From contig OZ022503.1 of NCBI GenBank assembly GCA_963989385.1, forward strand, positions 52,512,858 to 52,576,857: a DNA stretch of 64,000 bases, written 5' to 3'. Positions 41,480 through 54,659 of the stretch are shown one piece after another; positions within the stretch are counted from its first letter, which is position 1; the number at the start of each line of letters is the position of its first letter. This stretch comes from Ctena decussata (lineage: Eukaryota; Mollusca; Bivalvia; Lucinida; Lucinidae). The position numbers and the translations under genes were made by a program. The notes below the pieces were generated by a model, which saw only the letters and a program-made list of their open reading frames with translations, was not told the DNA's origin and did not search any database.

Positions 41480-44400
41480 TAACATGATCAATCACATGAC
41501 ATTTCTTATCACAGTTTTTAATCTGATGCACAGTTAGATCATATGCATCACATTCTCATTTCTTAGCACAAAGTTCTCATGATCTTATTAGATCCAAATG
41601 TATCACATGTGCATGAAACCATTTCTTAGCACATACAGTATCACATAATCAGCAAGAATTCTGCAAAAGGCTGTGTCTCACCTGCCAGCTCATTGTAACA
41701 AAACAGAACTAAACCAGAAAACCTGACAAAAGTTTATGCCAAACAAGAGGCCCAAATGGGCCTGATATCGCTCACCTGGCTTTTGTGCAACGGGACCATT
41801 CTGATACAAAACTGGTCCAATTCCAGAGATTTTCTCAATTTCACATTTTGCTCCTTTTAGTAACAGAGGCCAACTTGTCTGGTTTTTATATATTTACTTT
41901 TGAAACACCTCAAGGCAAGAATCATTTTGCCACAAATTTCATCAAAATCCATTCAGGGGTTACTGAGATATTGCCAGTTTCATGTTTTGTGCTATTTTTA
42001 GTAATGGTAGATGGCGACCATCTTAGAATGCCAGAATGCAAAAAATTGAAAAGCTTTCATGCAAGGACCATTTTGACACAAAATTTGTCCAGTTCCATTG
42101 TAATTTTCTAATTTTCAAATTTTGCTATTTTAAGTAACATAGGCCAACTTGACGGGTCAATATTTGTTAATTTGTGGAACACGTCAAAGCAAGAATCATT
42201 TTGCCACAAATTTCGTCTCAATCGCTTCAGCGGTTAATGAGATGTAGTCATTTTCATGTTTTGTGCTATTTTTAGTAATGGCAGATGGCGGCCATCTTGG
42301 AATGCCAAAATGCAGAAAATCGAAAAAGCTTAATGAAAGGACCATTCTGACATAAAATTAGTCCAATTCCACTGAGATTATCTTATTTTCACATTTTTCT
42401 ATTTTTAGTAACAAAGGCCATTATGACTTGTCTATATTTAGTTACTTTTGAAACATCTCAATGCAAAAATCATTTCGACACAAATTTTGTCAAAATCTAT
42501 TCAGCGGTTACTGAGATATTGTCATTTTCATATTTTGTGCTATTTTTAGTAACGGCAGATGGTGGCCATCTTGGAATGGCTTCATGTAAGGAACATTCTG
42601 ACACAAAATTGGTCCAATTCCATTCAAGGGTTCTTGAGTAATTGTCATTTTATGTTTGTGCTATTTTCAGTAACGGCAGATGTCGGCCATCTTGGAAAGC
42701 CAAAATGCAATAAATCGAAACGGCTTCATGCAAGGAACATTCTGACACAAAATTGGTCGAATTCCATTCAAGGGTTCTTGAGTAATTGTCATTTTTATGT
42801 TTGTGCTGTTTTAAGTAACGGCATATGTCGGTCATCTTGGAAAGCCAAATTGCAATTAATCGAAACGGTTTCATGCAAGGAACATTCTTACACAAAATTG
42901 GTCGAATTCCATTCAAGGGTTCTTGAGTAGTTGTCATTTTTATGTTTGTGCTATTTTTAGTAACGGCCCCCATGGTGGCCATCTTGGATAGTCAACTGGC
43001 ACAAAATTGAAATAATTCCTTTCAAGGACCATTTCTGACCAAATCTGACCACAATCGATTGTGTTTTCTTGAGATACAGACATTTGAGCAAAATCGGTCT
43101 TGTAAACGCTAAGTAGGTAACTGTGACCTACTTCTGCTATAGATTTTTTTCATTTTTACAATTTTTAATCCCAAGGTCCCATTAATGTTCCACGCAAACT
43201 TTCTGCCAAATATACCAAATGGTTCTGGAGAAGAAGTTAATTTTAATGTTTTTGCTATTTTTAGTAACGGCGGCCATCTTGGATTCTTGACCTGACCCAA
43301 TTTTACAATTTTGAAACCCTGCAGTCTGGTCATGCTCCATGTGAAATTTGAGACCCATGGGTGCAGTGGTTTTAGAGAAGAAGCTGTTTGAAGTCGTTTG
43401 AATAAGTCGTTTTTTGACATTAGCATTTGAGCAAAATTACACTCGTAAACAGAAAGTAGGTCACTGTGACAAAACTCCGCTACAGATTTTTTTCATTTTT
43501 ACAATTTCGAATACCAAGGTTTCATTGATGTTCCATGCCAAAATTAAGACAAATATACCCAGTGGTTCTGAAGAAGAAGTTTATTTTGTTGTTTTTGCTA
43601 TTTTTAGTAACGGCGGCCATCTTGGATTTTCAACCTGACCCAGTTTTACAATTCTGAGACCCTGGAGTCAGGTCATGCTCAATGTGAAATTTGAGAACCA
43701 TGGGACCAGTAGTTTTACAGAAGAAGATGTTTGAATATTTGTTTTTAGGTGTTGACGGACACATTTCGGGACGACGCACGACGCACGCCGGACGCATTGG
43801 TATGACAATAGCTCACTATGGCCTTTAAGGCCAGGTGAGCTAAAAACACCAACACTGAAAAAGTAACACCTATATCTTGCACTCTGCTAATGCCATTTGT
43901 TATATGTGTATAAGATGATCGATCACATGGCCCATCTCATGACCAATCATACAATATCATTTATCGCCTGTGTATTGGATGATCCATCACATGATGCTAT
44001 TTCTTATCACATTGTGTGTCATATGACCAATCACACAATACCATTTATCATATGTGTATCAACTGATCAATTACATGATACATTTCACATCAAATGGTGT
44101 ATCGCATGACCAATCAAACAAAACCATTTATCATAAATGTATCAGATGAGCAATTACATGATACATTTCTTACCACATAGTGTATCACACAGTCTCATTG
44201 CTATGGTATCATGTTACTAATCAGCTGATAAACATGTGTATCAACTAATCAATTACATTATAAAATAATTTCTTATCACATGGTGCATCACACACTCTCA
44301 TTGCAATGGTATCATGCAATTGATTAGCATATACACATATGTGTATCAGCTAATCAATTACATGATACCATAATTTCTTGCTTGAAATATGGTGTAACAC

Positions 44401-44690
44401 AGTTTCATTGCAATGGTATCATGCCTGATCCATTACATGATACCATAATTTCTTGTCACATGGTGTGTCACACAGTCTCATTGCAATGGAATCATGTAAC
44501 TGATCAGCCTATAGCTGATACATGTGTGTGTATCAGTCAGTCAATTACATAATACCATAATGTCTTATCACATAGTGTATCACACAGTCTCACTGTAATG
44601 GTATCATGTTATTGATCAGTATAGGCTGATCAAGTACATGACACTATTATTTCTTATCCCATGGTGCATCTCACAGTCTCATTGCAATGA
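41480..44690. repeat. CACATGAT-type satellite, split by a pearl-like element
   Basis: Blocks with TATCACATG, GATCAATCACATGA, TTTCTTATCACA and CAGTCTCATTGCAATGG occupy 41480-41650 and 43880-44690, with a visible period of about 65 and 130 bp in the second block. The element at 41745-43845 interrupts the array. The right edge runs into the - strand exon at 44679. Confidence 0.75.
41745..43845 (+). mobile_element. Pearl-like element C, 2.1 kb
   Basis: The 5' end has AGGCCCAAATGGGCCTGATATCGCTCACCTGG, the 3' end TAGCTCACTATGGCCTTTAAGGCCAGGTGAGCTA. The core units share TTTTTAGTAACGGCAGATGG, GGCCATCTTGGAATGCC and ATTCTGACACAAAATTGGTC at about 145-215-bp spacing, then two longer units (43080-43420, 43420-43720). 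Short open frames here follow the repeat and show no domain. Confidence 0.78.
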
Positions 44691-44768
44691 ACAAGCAGAG
44701 CTGCCATCTTTGCGTCCCCCCTCTGCTGAACGTATCTGTCGACTCCCTTTCTTCTTTGCATTGTCATG
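44679..44768 (-). CDS. Candidate alternative last exon (distal) of an unidentified gene
   Basis: On the - strand a strong acceptor (CTTCTGTTTTTCAG) precedes HDNAKKKGSRQIRSAEGG, then RKDGSSACSLQ and TGA. The opening HDNAKKKGSRQ closely resembles the start DNAKRRKSQ of the exon at 60360-60566, also in phase 0, and the phase matches the upstream exon at 52299-52442. The basic tail is probably cytosolic. The last codons and stop coincide with the CAGTCTCATTGCAATG unit of the neighbouring satellite. Seen: splice site, frame, peptide similarity. Inferred: that both are 3'-terminal exons of one gene. The family is not recognised. Confidence 0.5.
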   Translation of the reverse strand, partial: HDNAKKKGSRQIRSAEGGRKDGSSACSLQ

Positions 44769-45464
44769 CTGAAAAACAGAAGTGAGAAATAAATATCATC
44801 AGGACCTAGTTCTTCCAACCATTGTAGCTTCCCAAAGTCATTCATCAAGGATTTGGTAAGTACTCTAAGTACACATAAAATCAAGTGTGCTAATATTTTT
44901 AGCTGAAAAAAGAGATGTGAAAAGCTTTTAGGTATCGAAAGCTCCTAAGATTTTTTCAGCAAAAATGTTTCTGTGGTTTGAAAATGTAACATCTTGTTAA
45001 TGAGCGATTAATTTTGTTAATTTGAACAACTGGGCCCAGGTTAATTACTATGTCTGGGCACAATTACCTTTAGCAAACACATTTGCAATGCCTCAGATAT
45101 ACGCGATTTGCAGTGAAAATAGTATCAATGTCCTCAACTATTTAAAGACTTTAAAAAATCATCTTTATATTTAAAACTAAATGATGTGCAATATCAATAT
45201 ACTATCTTAAATTGACGGACTTGCTTGAAGAATAATTAACACAAATCTGATGGATCTGTTAAACCTTTTTGGAGATTTGTGTCACTTTCATAATACGTAC
45301 TTCCTGTACCTGAGTCAAACCAGTAAACAGTATTTTGAAAGATTTCAAAACTCTTAAAATTAAAAGGAGACAGGGTGTAAGACAAGAAATAAATGTGTCA
45401 TAGGGTGAAGCAGGCATGGTCACAAACCCAAAGATAAACCAAACAAGACCTGTCGCCTGCCAGC

Positions 45465-46541
45465 ATAGCTCGCCTGAATAGGTGCTTGCCCATCACACAG
45501 TCGCTATGGTGGTGTGGACTGCTATGCATAAAACTTCAGGCAAGCATGTCCATAATGACAACACGTTTATAAACAAAAGCTATCTCAGAAATAAGTGTTA
45601 AAATAAAATTAAAATAAAAAAAAATCCATAGAAATTTCAAAGTCCATGAGCTTAAGGTCAAAGAACCTTAGGTAGGGGGTGGGGGGAGGCAGGATGTATC
45701 AAAACCCTGAACCATTATCTAACATCAGTCCAAGTATTAGTATCAACTGAGTCCATCATGGCACTGTGAAATTATGTCTTCATAACCTTGACTTAAAGGT
45801 CATCCAATGGGGTAAGTATATAGTATTTTGTAAAAACTCAAAAAAGTGTCTAACATCAGTTCCAGTGTAAACTATATCTCTGCCAAGCATTATGAATCAG
45901 TAAGCAATTAGAAAACTTTAATAAAGACAAAATTTCCTAAGTCCCTGGCCTTGACATCAAGGTCACTGAGCGGGGTTGGGGTAGTACTCTGTAAAACTTT
46001 GAACTAATATCTAACTACAGTGCAAATATCAAAAGAATTCATTCATGGGTTCAGGAGGTATGGGTCTTTAAAAACTTTAACCAAAACAATCAATCAATAA
46101 AAAGACAATTTTTTCTAAGTCCATGACCTTGACATCAAGGTCACTGAGGGGGTGGGGGTAGTATCTTGGAAAACTTTAGACCAATATCTAACTACAGTGC
46201 AAGTATCAAAGGAATCCATCCATGGGTTAAGGAGATATAGAGCTTTAAAAACTTTAACCAAAACATCAAGTCCGAAAAACTCCCAAATTTCCAAGTCCAT
46301 GACCTTGACATCAAGGTCACTGCGTGAGGTGGGGATGGTACCCTGTTAAACTTTGGACCAATATCTAACTACAGTGCAAGTATCAAAAGAATCCATCCAT
46401 GGGTTAAGGATATATAGGTCTTTAAAAAACTTTAACCAAAACATCCAATCCGGACGCCGACGCGGACCCTGACACGGACGCGGACGCGGACGCCAAGGTG
46501 ACAACAATAGCTCTTCCTGAACTTTCGTTAAGGCGAGCTAA
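45465..46541 (-). mobile_element. Pearl-like element B with ~177-bp core units
   Basis: One end has AGCTCGCCTGAATAGG; the other has (GACGCGGACGCG) and AGCTCTTCCTGAACTTTCGTTAAGGCGAGCT, forming the terminal hairpin. The core units carry CCTTGACATCAAGGTCACTG (itself a palindrome around ATCAAG) near 45950, 46125 and 46302, and CAATATCTAACTACAGTGCAAG. The ORFs inside follow the repeat. Confidence 0.75.
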
Positions 46542-46554
46542 AAAGGGCTGCTTA

Positions 46555-46642
46555 GACTTAAAAGACACCAAAAATGAAAATAGTAAAATTTGCCAACAGG
46601 GTAGATCCAGATTCTCTGGATTTTTTTGCGCTTTAAGGGTTA
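46555..46642. repeat. Family T fragment
   Basis: GACACCAAAAATGAAAATAG..AGGGTAGATCCAGATTC..GCGCTTTAAGGGTTAA keeps the T-family end and part of the hairpin. Confidence 0.5.
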
Positions 46643-47159
46643 AAAGCTGCATCATGACCAGAACCTAAACTGTTTCATGCCCACATACTTTCTTAAAGAA
46701 GAAACATTATCAGTCTAGGAGATCAACATCTTATTTGCTGACTACTTATAAATATTGCAAATTCTAACATGACATAAATGTTTTCCCCACTGAGCGTATA
46801 GAAAGCAGCATCCTGTGAAAATTTGTGATAAATCATATTGCTGATGTTGCAATGTGCAGATTTTGCGCCTTGATGATGTCAGATGTACTTCTGTTGACGT
46901 CCGCCTCAAAATAGTCCTTATGAAAATGTCCCATATCTTTGCATTTTCATCCTATACAATGTTAGACTCGAAATAATTTTTCCTCACTGGTAAATTATTG
47001 CTGATTAATTAACAATGTTATTGATGAATAATATCCAACAGTTTTGGGAATTAAACACTCTGCACATCTCTAACTTCACCCTGCAAACAAATACACGGTG
47101 ACCCTCATCTATGTACATACATAACACCCTGAACTGCCAGCAAAATCCATGCCTTTGCT

Positions 47160-47252
47160 GGTTCAGTGCCTACAAGATCTATGTACAGTGCAGAGATATC
47201 TGGTTCAGTGCCTATAAGATCTATGAACAGTGCAGAGATACCACATTAGCTC
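47160..47252. repeat. 46-bp tandem duplication
   Basis: TGGTTCAGTGCCTACAAGAT..ATGTACAGTGCAGAGATA is followed at once by TGGTTCAGTGCCTATAAGAT..ATGAACAGTGCAGAGATA. Confidence 0.8.
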
Positions 47253-49039
47253 TAACCTGACAAAACATGATATATGTAATTTCATATGATTTTTTTTTGC
47301 ACTGACATACAATGTATTTTGTAAACAACTTGATGTGTATTGTTAAACAGATCACATGAATACTGAAATAAATTGCATACCTTTAATGCAGTCAGCCTTT
47401 TCATGTTTTCATATGAAAGTATCAACTAATGTCATGCCAAAACCTGTCAAATTCCACCTGTGTAGGACAGTCAGAGCATGCATTGATCACTTTCAAAACC
47501 TTCATAGTCATGCCATCCATAGAAGTTGATGTAATGACCAAGCTAAACTTGATGCCTCTACATCAGAACAGTTAGTCCCTATCAGTCAAAATCTATGTCA
47601 AGTCAGGTTAAAGCTATAGTTACTAGACCACTACAAAGCCAGCTAGATACATGTACATTATATGAGCATGCATTTGGAGCTGTCCATACCTTGTACGTCA
47701 CAGTTAAAATAATGGTTATGAAAAGCTTTGGGATACTGGGTGATACAACAGTTCAAAAGTAATCATTACTTTGAGCAAACTGTTTTTGTCCTGTCATGTC
47801 ATGTTCTCTCCATCATATAACTGACTCACATGATATCATCATAAAACATAAACAAACCTATGACATGAAGATAGACAGTCTTAATGCAAAAATTATTACG
47901 AATTGTCAACATATTAGTAAACAAGAGGCTGGATTATCTCCCTTACCAAGTATAATAACTACCAGGCACACAATGCTGACTCAACAATGAATCCATGTAA
48001 ATATGCTCACCAGGGATGAAGCCTGAGTGGGCAGAGCTAAAATTTCCTGAGCGCAAAGCCCTTCTTGTAGAATTTTAGCAACAACCACATGAACACTGAG
48101 AACTAAAATTTTAATTTTTTATATTTACTTTTTAATTTAGACCCTTTCAGTGCTGTTTTTGTGGTAATTTAGTGTAAAATATGCAAATTATGGGTCAAAG
48201 AAAGTTCTTAACAATGTGTTCCGCCATTACGCCAAACATTCATATCCATGAATCGAACGTTACCTGGACTAGTCAAAATGTACGTTCACCTAAGACGTCA
48301 CTTGATGACAATGTCACATGATCAATTTTCTGTTCATATGTGAATGAGCCTCTATGAAGCTAGTTGCTCTAAAACGTTTACCTTAGGGAAGTCAGTGGCA
48401 AGTGATATTAAATAATGATGCTGAATCAACACTGACTGAACACTCTTTCAACATTTTGTGCCCAATGAGATATAAGGTAACAGAAATAAGCATTTTGGAA
48501 ATGGGGTGCGATCACAATAAACATGCAAATATTGTGCAATGTGAGTAAACTGTCCCTTTTGCACTCTTTGCAAAATATTTCCTTTCCTAACCTAGACTTG
48601 TCAAAGACATCACTTGTTTGCCTTTGAAGAGATTTCTGCTCCTAATATTGGCTATATCACAGGTAATTTTATATTACATATTCCTAAAAATAATCACAAT
48701 ATTACCAATGTGTGTTTAAACCCTCACATCAGAAGCTAGCAATAAACTAAATTTAACTTAAAATTTAATGCAAACAAAAACAACATTTCTGCAACCAAAT
48801 TCACATATTCTACAAAAACAATCTAACAAAGCATATTTATCAGAACTAATTCTGCAATTCTCAACAATTCAGGCTACTAATTAAGCAAGCAGAAGACAGA
48901 ACATTAAACTATGGAAGACATGTAATGTAATGTGTAAGCATGGACAAACTGAGATAATTTAAAATATTTAAAAATGCATATAAACTCCAGAACTATTTAA
49001 GTCTACAAAATTAATGAGTAAACAAACTATTTTTACTTT

Positions 49040-49510
49040 TGAAAAGCTCAGAATATCGAATCATCAACTGGAAATAGAACAAGGTTGGTATAAAAAAGAT
49101 TCCTCTTGATAAAAGGTACGGTAAATTATGTACTAATCAAGTTGAAAATGAGTTTCACTTTATATTAGAATGTATGCTTTATGAAATTGTAAGAAACAAC
49201 TTTAGACACACTTAGTAGTTTTATAGTGAATTTACAAAATTCACCAACATTGAGAAATTCCTGTTTCTGATGAACACAGATGATACGGAAGTATTAGAAA
49301 TTGTAAGACTGCTTTGATTTTCATCAATCTTCAGTGAAGTAAATGTCAGAAACTTGATCTCTAAAATCTTGTAAATATTAATGTATTCATGTATGTATGT
49401 TTTGCCTGTATGTCCCTGTACTTAGGTTTAATTTTGTTTCATTTCTGTTTGATGTCTCTTCAGTTATAACCCTATGTTAAGGATTGATACTGAATAAAAT
49501 AAAACTTTGT
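49040..49510 (+). pseudogene. LINE remnant: C-terminal HFxxxC knuckle and 3' UTR
   Basis: Reading + with one frameshift at about 49103 gives KLRISNHQLEIEQGWYKK, then IPLDKRYGKLCTNQVENEFH and FILECMLYEIVRNNF. This matches the C-terminal I(P)..R.C..C...VE(D)E.HF...C..Y motif of many animal non-LTR elements. Stops follow, then an A-rich 3' end (ACTGAATAAAATAAAACTT). It is highly decayed. Confidence 0.65.
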
Positions 49511-49689
49511 GTAAATAAATATGTATTCTTGTAAAATAAGTTTCAGCCCACTGAATATGTAACATTCATCATAATCATTGCAACTTGCATTAGCTATGTG
49601 TGTATGAAATAACATTTTTCAATGTCTAAATCAACCTCAGTAGGGTGAGGCAATCCATACCTGTGTTCTAGATGGGGAAAATTAGGTCA

Positions 49690-50885
49690 CGCCCGTACGA
49701 AAATTCTGACATGATTACAGCAGGAGTCCTGCTGGACATTGACAGGAATTTCATTTTCAGGCTGAATTATAACAGTATGTGGAAAATGATAAAAAAATCC
49801 ACTCAAGATTCCAGCAAGAAAATTTGAAAAATTCATGCCAGGAATCCTAGCAGGAAAACAGAGCTGAAAATTTTGCAAAATTAATTGAATCTAGCATAAA
49901 GATTTTGGCGGCAACCTTCAACTACAAAGTGAATCATAAGTGATAAATTCAACTTGAAGACTGGCCATGCTGTTTGTTTGTACTAAAAATATTAAAAGGT
50001 TTTCTGTGTTAGTTGAAGGATGAATTAATAACAGCTAGTATGAAGAGAATGTAAGTTTAATTATTTTTGTATCATTAATGCATAAATTTCTAATGGCAGA
50101 TTTAAGTTTAGGGGAAAAATATTCAATTTATACACAATTTCATGTACCCCACCCACACCCCTGGACATAAAAATGAAAATGAGTTCAATATATGTGTGGT
50201 GGTAACAGAATTACTTTCTGTCATAAAATTGTGTTAAAGAGGAATGGCAGTACTGATCCATATGTTCTATAAAAGGGTTATCCTTTGGAAGCAAGGATCA
50301 CACCAAAGAACTAAAAACTGTCGAGTGTACAAGTTTTCTGGGCCAGACTAGCTAGTTTCGGCCAATTAGGCCTCATCAGTGACCCTCAAATACTTTTAAA
50401 GTATGTCTATAATATAATCATAAATTTCATAATACCCAAGAAATTGACAAGATATGTGTTCTCTTGTGTTTTATAAAGCCACTGTGTATGTGAAAGTTTT
50501 AGATAGCATGTTGAAAGAGTATGTCAAGGTCTTTGTGTAATATGCAACACAACCAAATTCATGCCAACAGTCCTGTCCATATTCCTGGCAGGATTCCTGC
50601 CAGGAATTTCAAATTTTACAGTGAGAATACTGCTCATTTGAATATTCCTGGTGGGAATCCTGCCTGAATTCCTGCCTGAATTCCTGCTAATTTAAATATT
50701 TCACTTGATGTTCCACACTGAGTCCTGCTGGACTCCTGTAGGGAATTTTATATTATAGTGAAAAGTTCATGTGGAAAACTCATTGGGAAGCTTTTTCATG
50801 TCCACATTCCTGCCAAGAATCCTGTTACAATTACTGCAGGAATACTGCTACCGTCCTGCTGGACAATTCCGTACAAGAGTAAACA
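49690..50885. repeat. Dispersed CCTGCCAGGAATT-type motifs
   Basis: ATTCCTGCCAGGAATCCTG and close variants (CCTGGTGGGAATCCTGCC, CAGGAGTCCTGCTGGAC) recur at 49720-49860 and 50560-50880. The spacing is irregular; I cannot tell a degenerate satellite from a decayed element. Confidence 0.4.
50276..50400. repeat. Copy of the CCTTTGGAAGCAAGG dispersed repeat
   Basis: ATCCTTTGGAAGCAAGGATCACACCAAAGAA is also found, diverged, at 55727-55760 and 56064-56095. The latter two continue with GCAGACTCGGT. Confidence 0.5.
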
Positions 50886-52298
50886 AATCTCTGTAAAAAC
50901 AACCATTGTGACCTGATTGAAAGACTGATTATGTTTAAGTGTTTTTTTTATTAAAGGACTTCACAAAACCAACCCTCCTGCAGTTGCTTAATAGTGAAAA
51001 AACTTGGCATGGCCTCATCTTATTTGCCTCAACAATGTGGTTCCGATGAAGTTAACAACATGTTTTTAATGAGAAATAAAACTTATCCCACAATTATCAT
51101 CAAATACATCCTCTTATCTAGAACTCCGATTACCAACAAACAACTCTCAAGACTATTGAAACCCTTCTAAAACAGCCACCCTTGGGAAGAAGGAGTTGTA
51201 GGCGTCAAGTATTTCTTGTCAAAACTGATGGCCTTTAACTAAACCTATAATCAGATGACAGCTACTCCCGATTCCAAAACATCTTTGTATGTAAATGTAT
51301 TTTTCACAAATACCTGGTGGCAGTTGCATCCCTTAATTTTGTATATAAATATTTGTAGTCTGGAGTCTAAGAGAGAGAGTGCATCCGAATTTAAAGACAA
51401 AAGACTTTAAAACCATTCATTATATGGCTAGAAATCACTTTTACATCTTTTTGCCCCACTTTTTCAAGAGATCAATTAAGCTGCACTCCTTTTAAAAGGC
51501 TGCATGATTCATGATAACGTGACATTATGTAGTTGCTTCTTAGATTGAATATCAGCCATGCTTTATTCTGAGCTCTGAGTAAAACCAAAAAAATAAACTC
51601 TTGCAAATATTTAGTGATTTACAGCATCAGTTGTAGAAAATGAAATTCCATTTTCCAAGAATTATGAAAAACAACTACTAATATCTCATGAAAAAATAAG
51701 ACTTTTACAAGTATCAGTGTGAGGTAAGAACTGTTGAACACTTTATATTTCCCTTACAAATATATTTCCCTTACAAATATTACTGCATATAATATGCTTT
51801 CAGTACTGTTATGGTAAGCAATCATTTGGAACTGATACAATTCACTGTTGCTTCATATAAGAGAGACATTCTGGCCCTTATATATAGACTGCTACAAGGA
51901 ATTCATATGAACATGAACGAAGAAAATGTACCACATATACAATTAAGAGTGGAAACCACTGGAACTAACCAAAGCTTGAGAAGACAAACACTAGCTTCAG
52001 CCACTTTATAAGAAAAGTGTTTAGTCACATTCTGCATTTTGTGCACAGCTAAAGGTGACAGAAAAACAGATAGACTTGAATATCAGTATGAATCTGTTGC
52101 AGAAAAATCTAACCCCTATATGAAATTTCATATGGAGTACAAAAATAAAAAAGAAATTCACAAAATACATGTGAAAGTTGTGACTAGCCTTGTGACAAAA
52201 AAGAAGAGGTATCTAGAATATGCATACACATCTATAAAGTACTGAATCTACAATCCTGTACTGTGCAATTCACACAAAAATTGAACTTCCCAACTCAC

Positions 52299-52442
52299 GT
52301 CTGTATTGAGGCCTGTATCAGACATGCTGTGCTGTCCCTTTTGGTGGGCTGGTTTAATTACACTTGTGTTTGTATGCATGTAGGGAGCTAAATCAACAGA
52401 GCTGAATGATTCTGTATCCCAGTCTGATATTGTTGCAAGCTT
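52299..52442 (-). CDS. Internal coding exon of the unidentified - strand gene
   Basis: The acceptor GCATTCTCACAG and donor GTGAGT bracket exactly 144 nt in phase 0-0, encoding 48 residues: KLATISDWDTESFSSVDLAP, then YMHTNTSVIKPAHQKGQHSM and SDTGLNTD. It is Ser/Thr/Asp-rich with no membrane segment, so it is likely a disordered cytosolic or linker stretch. The exact multiple of three makes it suitable as a cassette exon. No family is recognised. Support is splice geometry and an open frame; conservation could not be tested. Confidence 0.55.
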
Positions 52443-53734
52443 CTGTGAGAATGCATTAAAAAGAAAACATTTCATGTTAATGAAAAACTAAAATTAATAT
52501 GACTTTATCATTTAACACACAAACTGCAGATCCAAAAAGTGTTGCAGCAGAATCTTTCATCCTTTGTCTGATAACAAAAACTACTTTGAATTCTCTTCTC
52601 TTTTTTCAAAATAAAATCTGCATTTGAAGGGTATAATGTTGCAATTTGCATTTTTTTTTTATTTTAAAAATTAGCACATAAGCACTGTTGATATCTACAA
52701 ATTATTATTTAGCCTTGGAATAAGTTAAACTCGGAGAAAGTTTTGCAAACTCTTGATGGTAACTTAAGGTTATGAAAGCCACAGCATGTGGCCACTGAAG
52801 GAGCAATGTCAGCTGCAAGTGTGCTTCTGCAAACGAAGCTATATAATGTTTAAAGACAATGCCTTAAATATAACCCTCAGCCAGTGTTAGCACCTAATGA
52901 AGCAAACCAATACAAACATAAAGCAAAACTTTAACATAAATGTTAAGGATGAATAGATGACAGGACAAACCAAGGGTAGGATAAATTCAATATACCATTT
53001 GACATACTCATACATTTTTTTTACCTAAAACATCTCCATTTGGATTGTTATAACTTATATAAGTGTAAAATAAGAATTTAACACTTTTCTAACAGATGGA
53101 AACAGTGCCGAAAGAAAGACCTAATGCATTGTCAATAAAAAAGTAACAGCACCGAACATGGAAGTAAATGCACTTTCAACAAATGAAATTTTTCATGTCA
53201 AAATTTTTCAATATTTTTAGGACTTGAAATGTAGTGAACGAACAAAACTGCATTACTGGGTGCCATATAGATGCAGTGTGGGTGGAAAATATGTACAGCT
53301 TATGTATGTCTCTTTGAAGCTTTCAATCTCCGTGACCAAATGGTGACAGTCATGCCAACAAACTAGGCAACTTTACAGGCATAAGATATTCACAAATATC
53401 TGCACTTTTAAACTTTCATGTTCAACTTTGTTATTCAATATAAAATTATGGTATTTTATATTTTACAAATTTAATCAATTTTAACTCTAAATGATATCAA
53501 CAGGCAAACTAAAATTACAAGAAACAAAATAAGGAAACTGCTTTTTCAAAAAAGCTAATATACAATGTAAGAGATCACACATGAAGTAAATTAGAATTTT
53601 ATAACACTGTTGCACAGTCAACTGCTTCTGATAGGGTAATGTAGCAATCAAGTAAACTGAGAGCCACAAATATTTCCAGCACATAGTTTTAGATGTATAG
53701 ATTTTCTTTTTTAAGTTAATAAGTCAATAAGTAG

Positions 53735-54012
53735 ACTAGTTTAAATAGCGCTCGACTATCAACTATAACTATACTCAGAACTAAGACTATCGGGTGGCGG
53801 ATTCACACCAGATATATTTTGATTTTTATTAACATAGGTAGACTATGGTTTAATCAGTTTCACTTCATTTATGTGCCTTGTGTGGAGACAATTTGTAAAA
53901 TCAGAAGAATTCATTGAATAATAATCAAATTTATAAACTAATTCTTTAATACCAAACGATGATGAAAACTGAATCCGCCGATTTTAGATAGTCAGTCACT
54001 CGAGCGCATCAA
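53735..54012. mobile_element. Palindromic MITE with GACTATC/GGCGGATTCA arms
   Basis: GCGCTCGACTATC..TATCGGGTGGCGGATTCA at the left pairs with TGAATCCGCCGATTTTAGATAGTC..CTCGAGCGC at the right. A half-copy in inverse orientation lies at 58255-58340 (CGATAGTTTTTAGTATAGTCGG..TTAAACTAGTCTAG). Confidence 0.65.
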
Positions 54013-54144
54013 AAGCGTGCGCATTTCACTCTTGTGAATAGATATTCTGCGAAACTTTTAAAAGAATAGTATACCATCAGTTGGTGGGTTGATAGTTTGG
54101 GGCTTAGTTTAAACATATTTTATTTCTCTTTTTTCGTAACATAT

Positions 54145-54386
54145 ATGAGCCGCGACGCGAGAAAACCATCAATGTGGTTGTGCGCAAAGCGCAGACTCAG
54201 ATCAGCCCGGGCATCCACCCAGTCTGATCAGACCTTTCGCTTAGCACTTAAAGGGTAGGCCCGGGTCTAAGCTACCTCTATGCGGACAGAGAAAACTCTG
54301 ATCAGACTGGGCAGATGCCCAGGCTGATCTGAGTCAGCGCTGGGCGCACAGCCACTTTGTTGGTTTTGTCGCGTCACAGCTCTTAT
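54145..54386. mobile_element. Family P palindromic MITE
   Basis: ATGAGCCGCGACGCGAGAAA to TTTTGTCGCGTCACAGCTCT. The most GC-rich copy, with CpGs retained (GCGCAAAGCGCAGACTC), suggesting it is the youngest. Confidence 0.82.
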
Positions 54387-54659
54387 ATATTACCACATAC
54401 AAAATGAACTAGGATTGACACAGATTCAAATTTCTTATTTTGTTCTCCTCCAAAAGGGGCTTTACAACCTTTGAGACAGTATTTCAGTCTATATGGAGCC
54501 GTCTCACAAAGAAAACGACAAAGAAAAAGAAGATAACAGGGTTTAAATACGGTCAAAATAAGCTCCCAGCCCACACCTGCTGCAAGTGCAGCCGGTCCTT
54601 GCCATCCTGTTTTCCAAATTACATGAAGTAGGGCGCTCCTACACTGAAACTTACTTATC

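Noticed and set aside
42423..42982. Tandem ORFs of 72-123 codons on both strands
   Set aside because: They arise because the ~145-bp core unit of pearl-like element C has near-triplet spacing; no codon bias or domain.
51811..52245. Two neighbouring + strand ORFs in AT-rich DNA
   Set aside because: Separate frames divided by stops, no domain, and they face a well-supported - strand exon.
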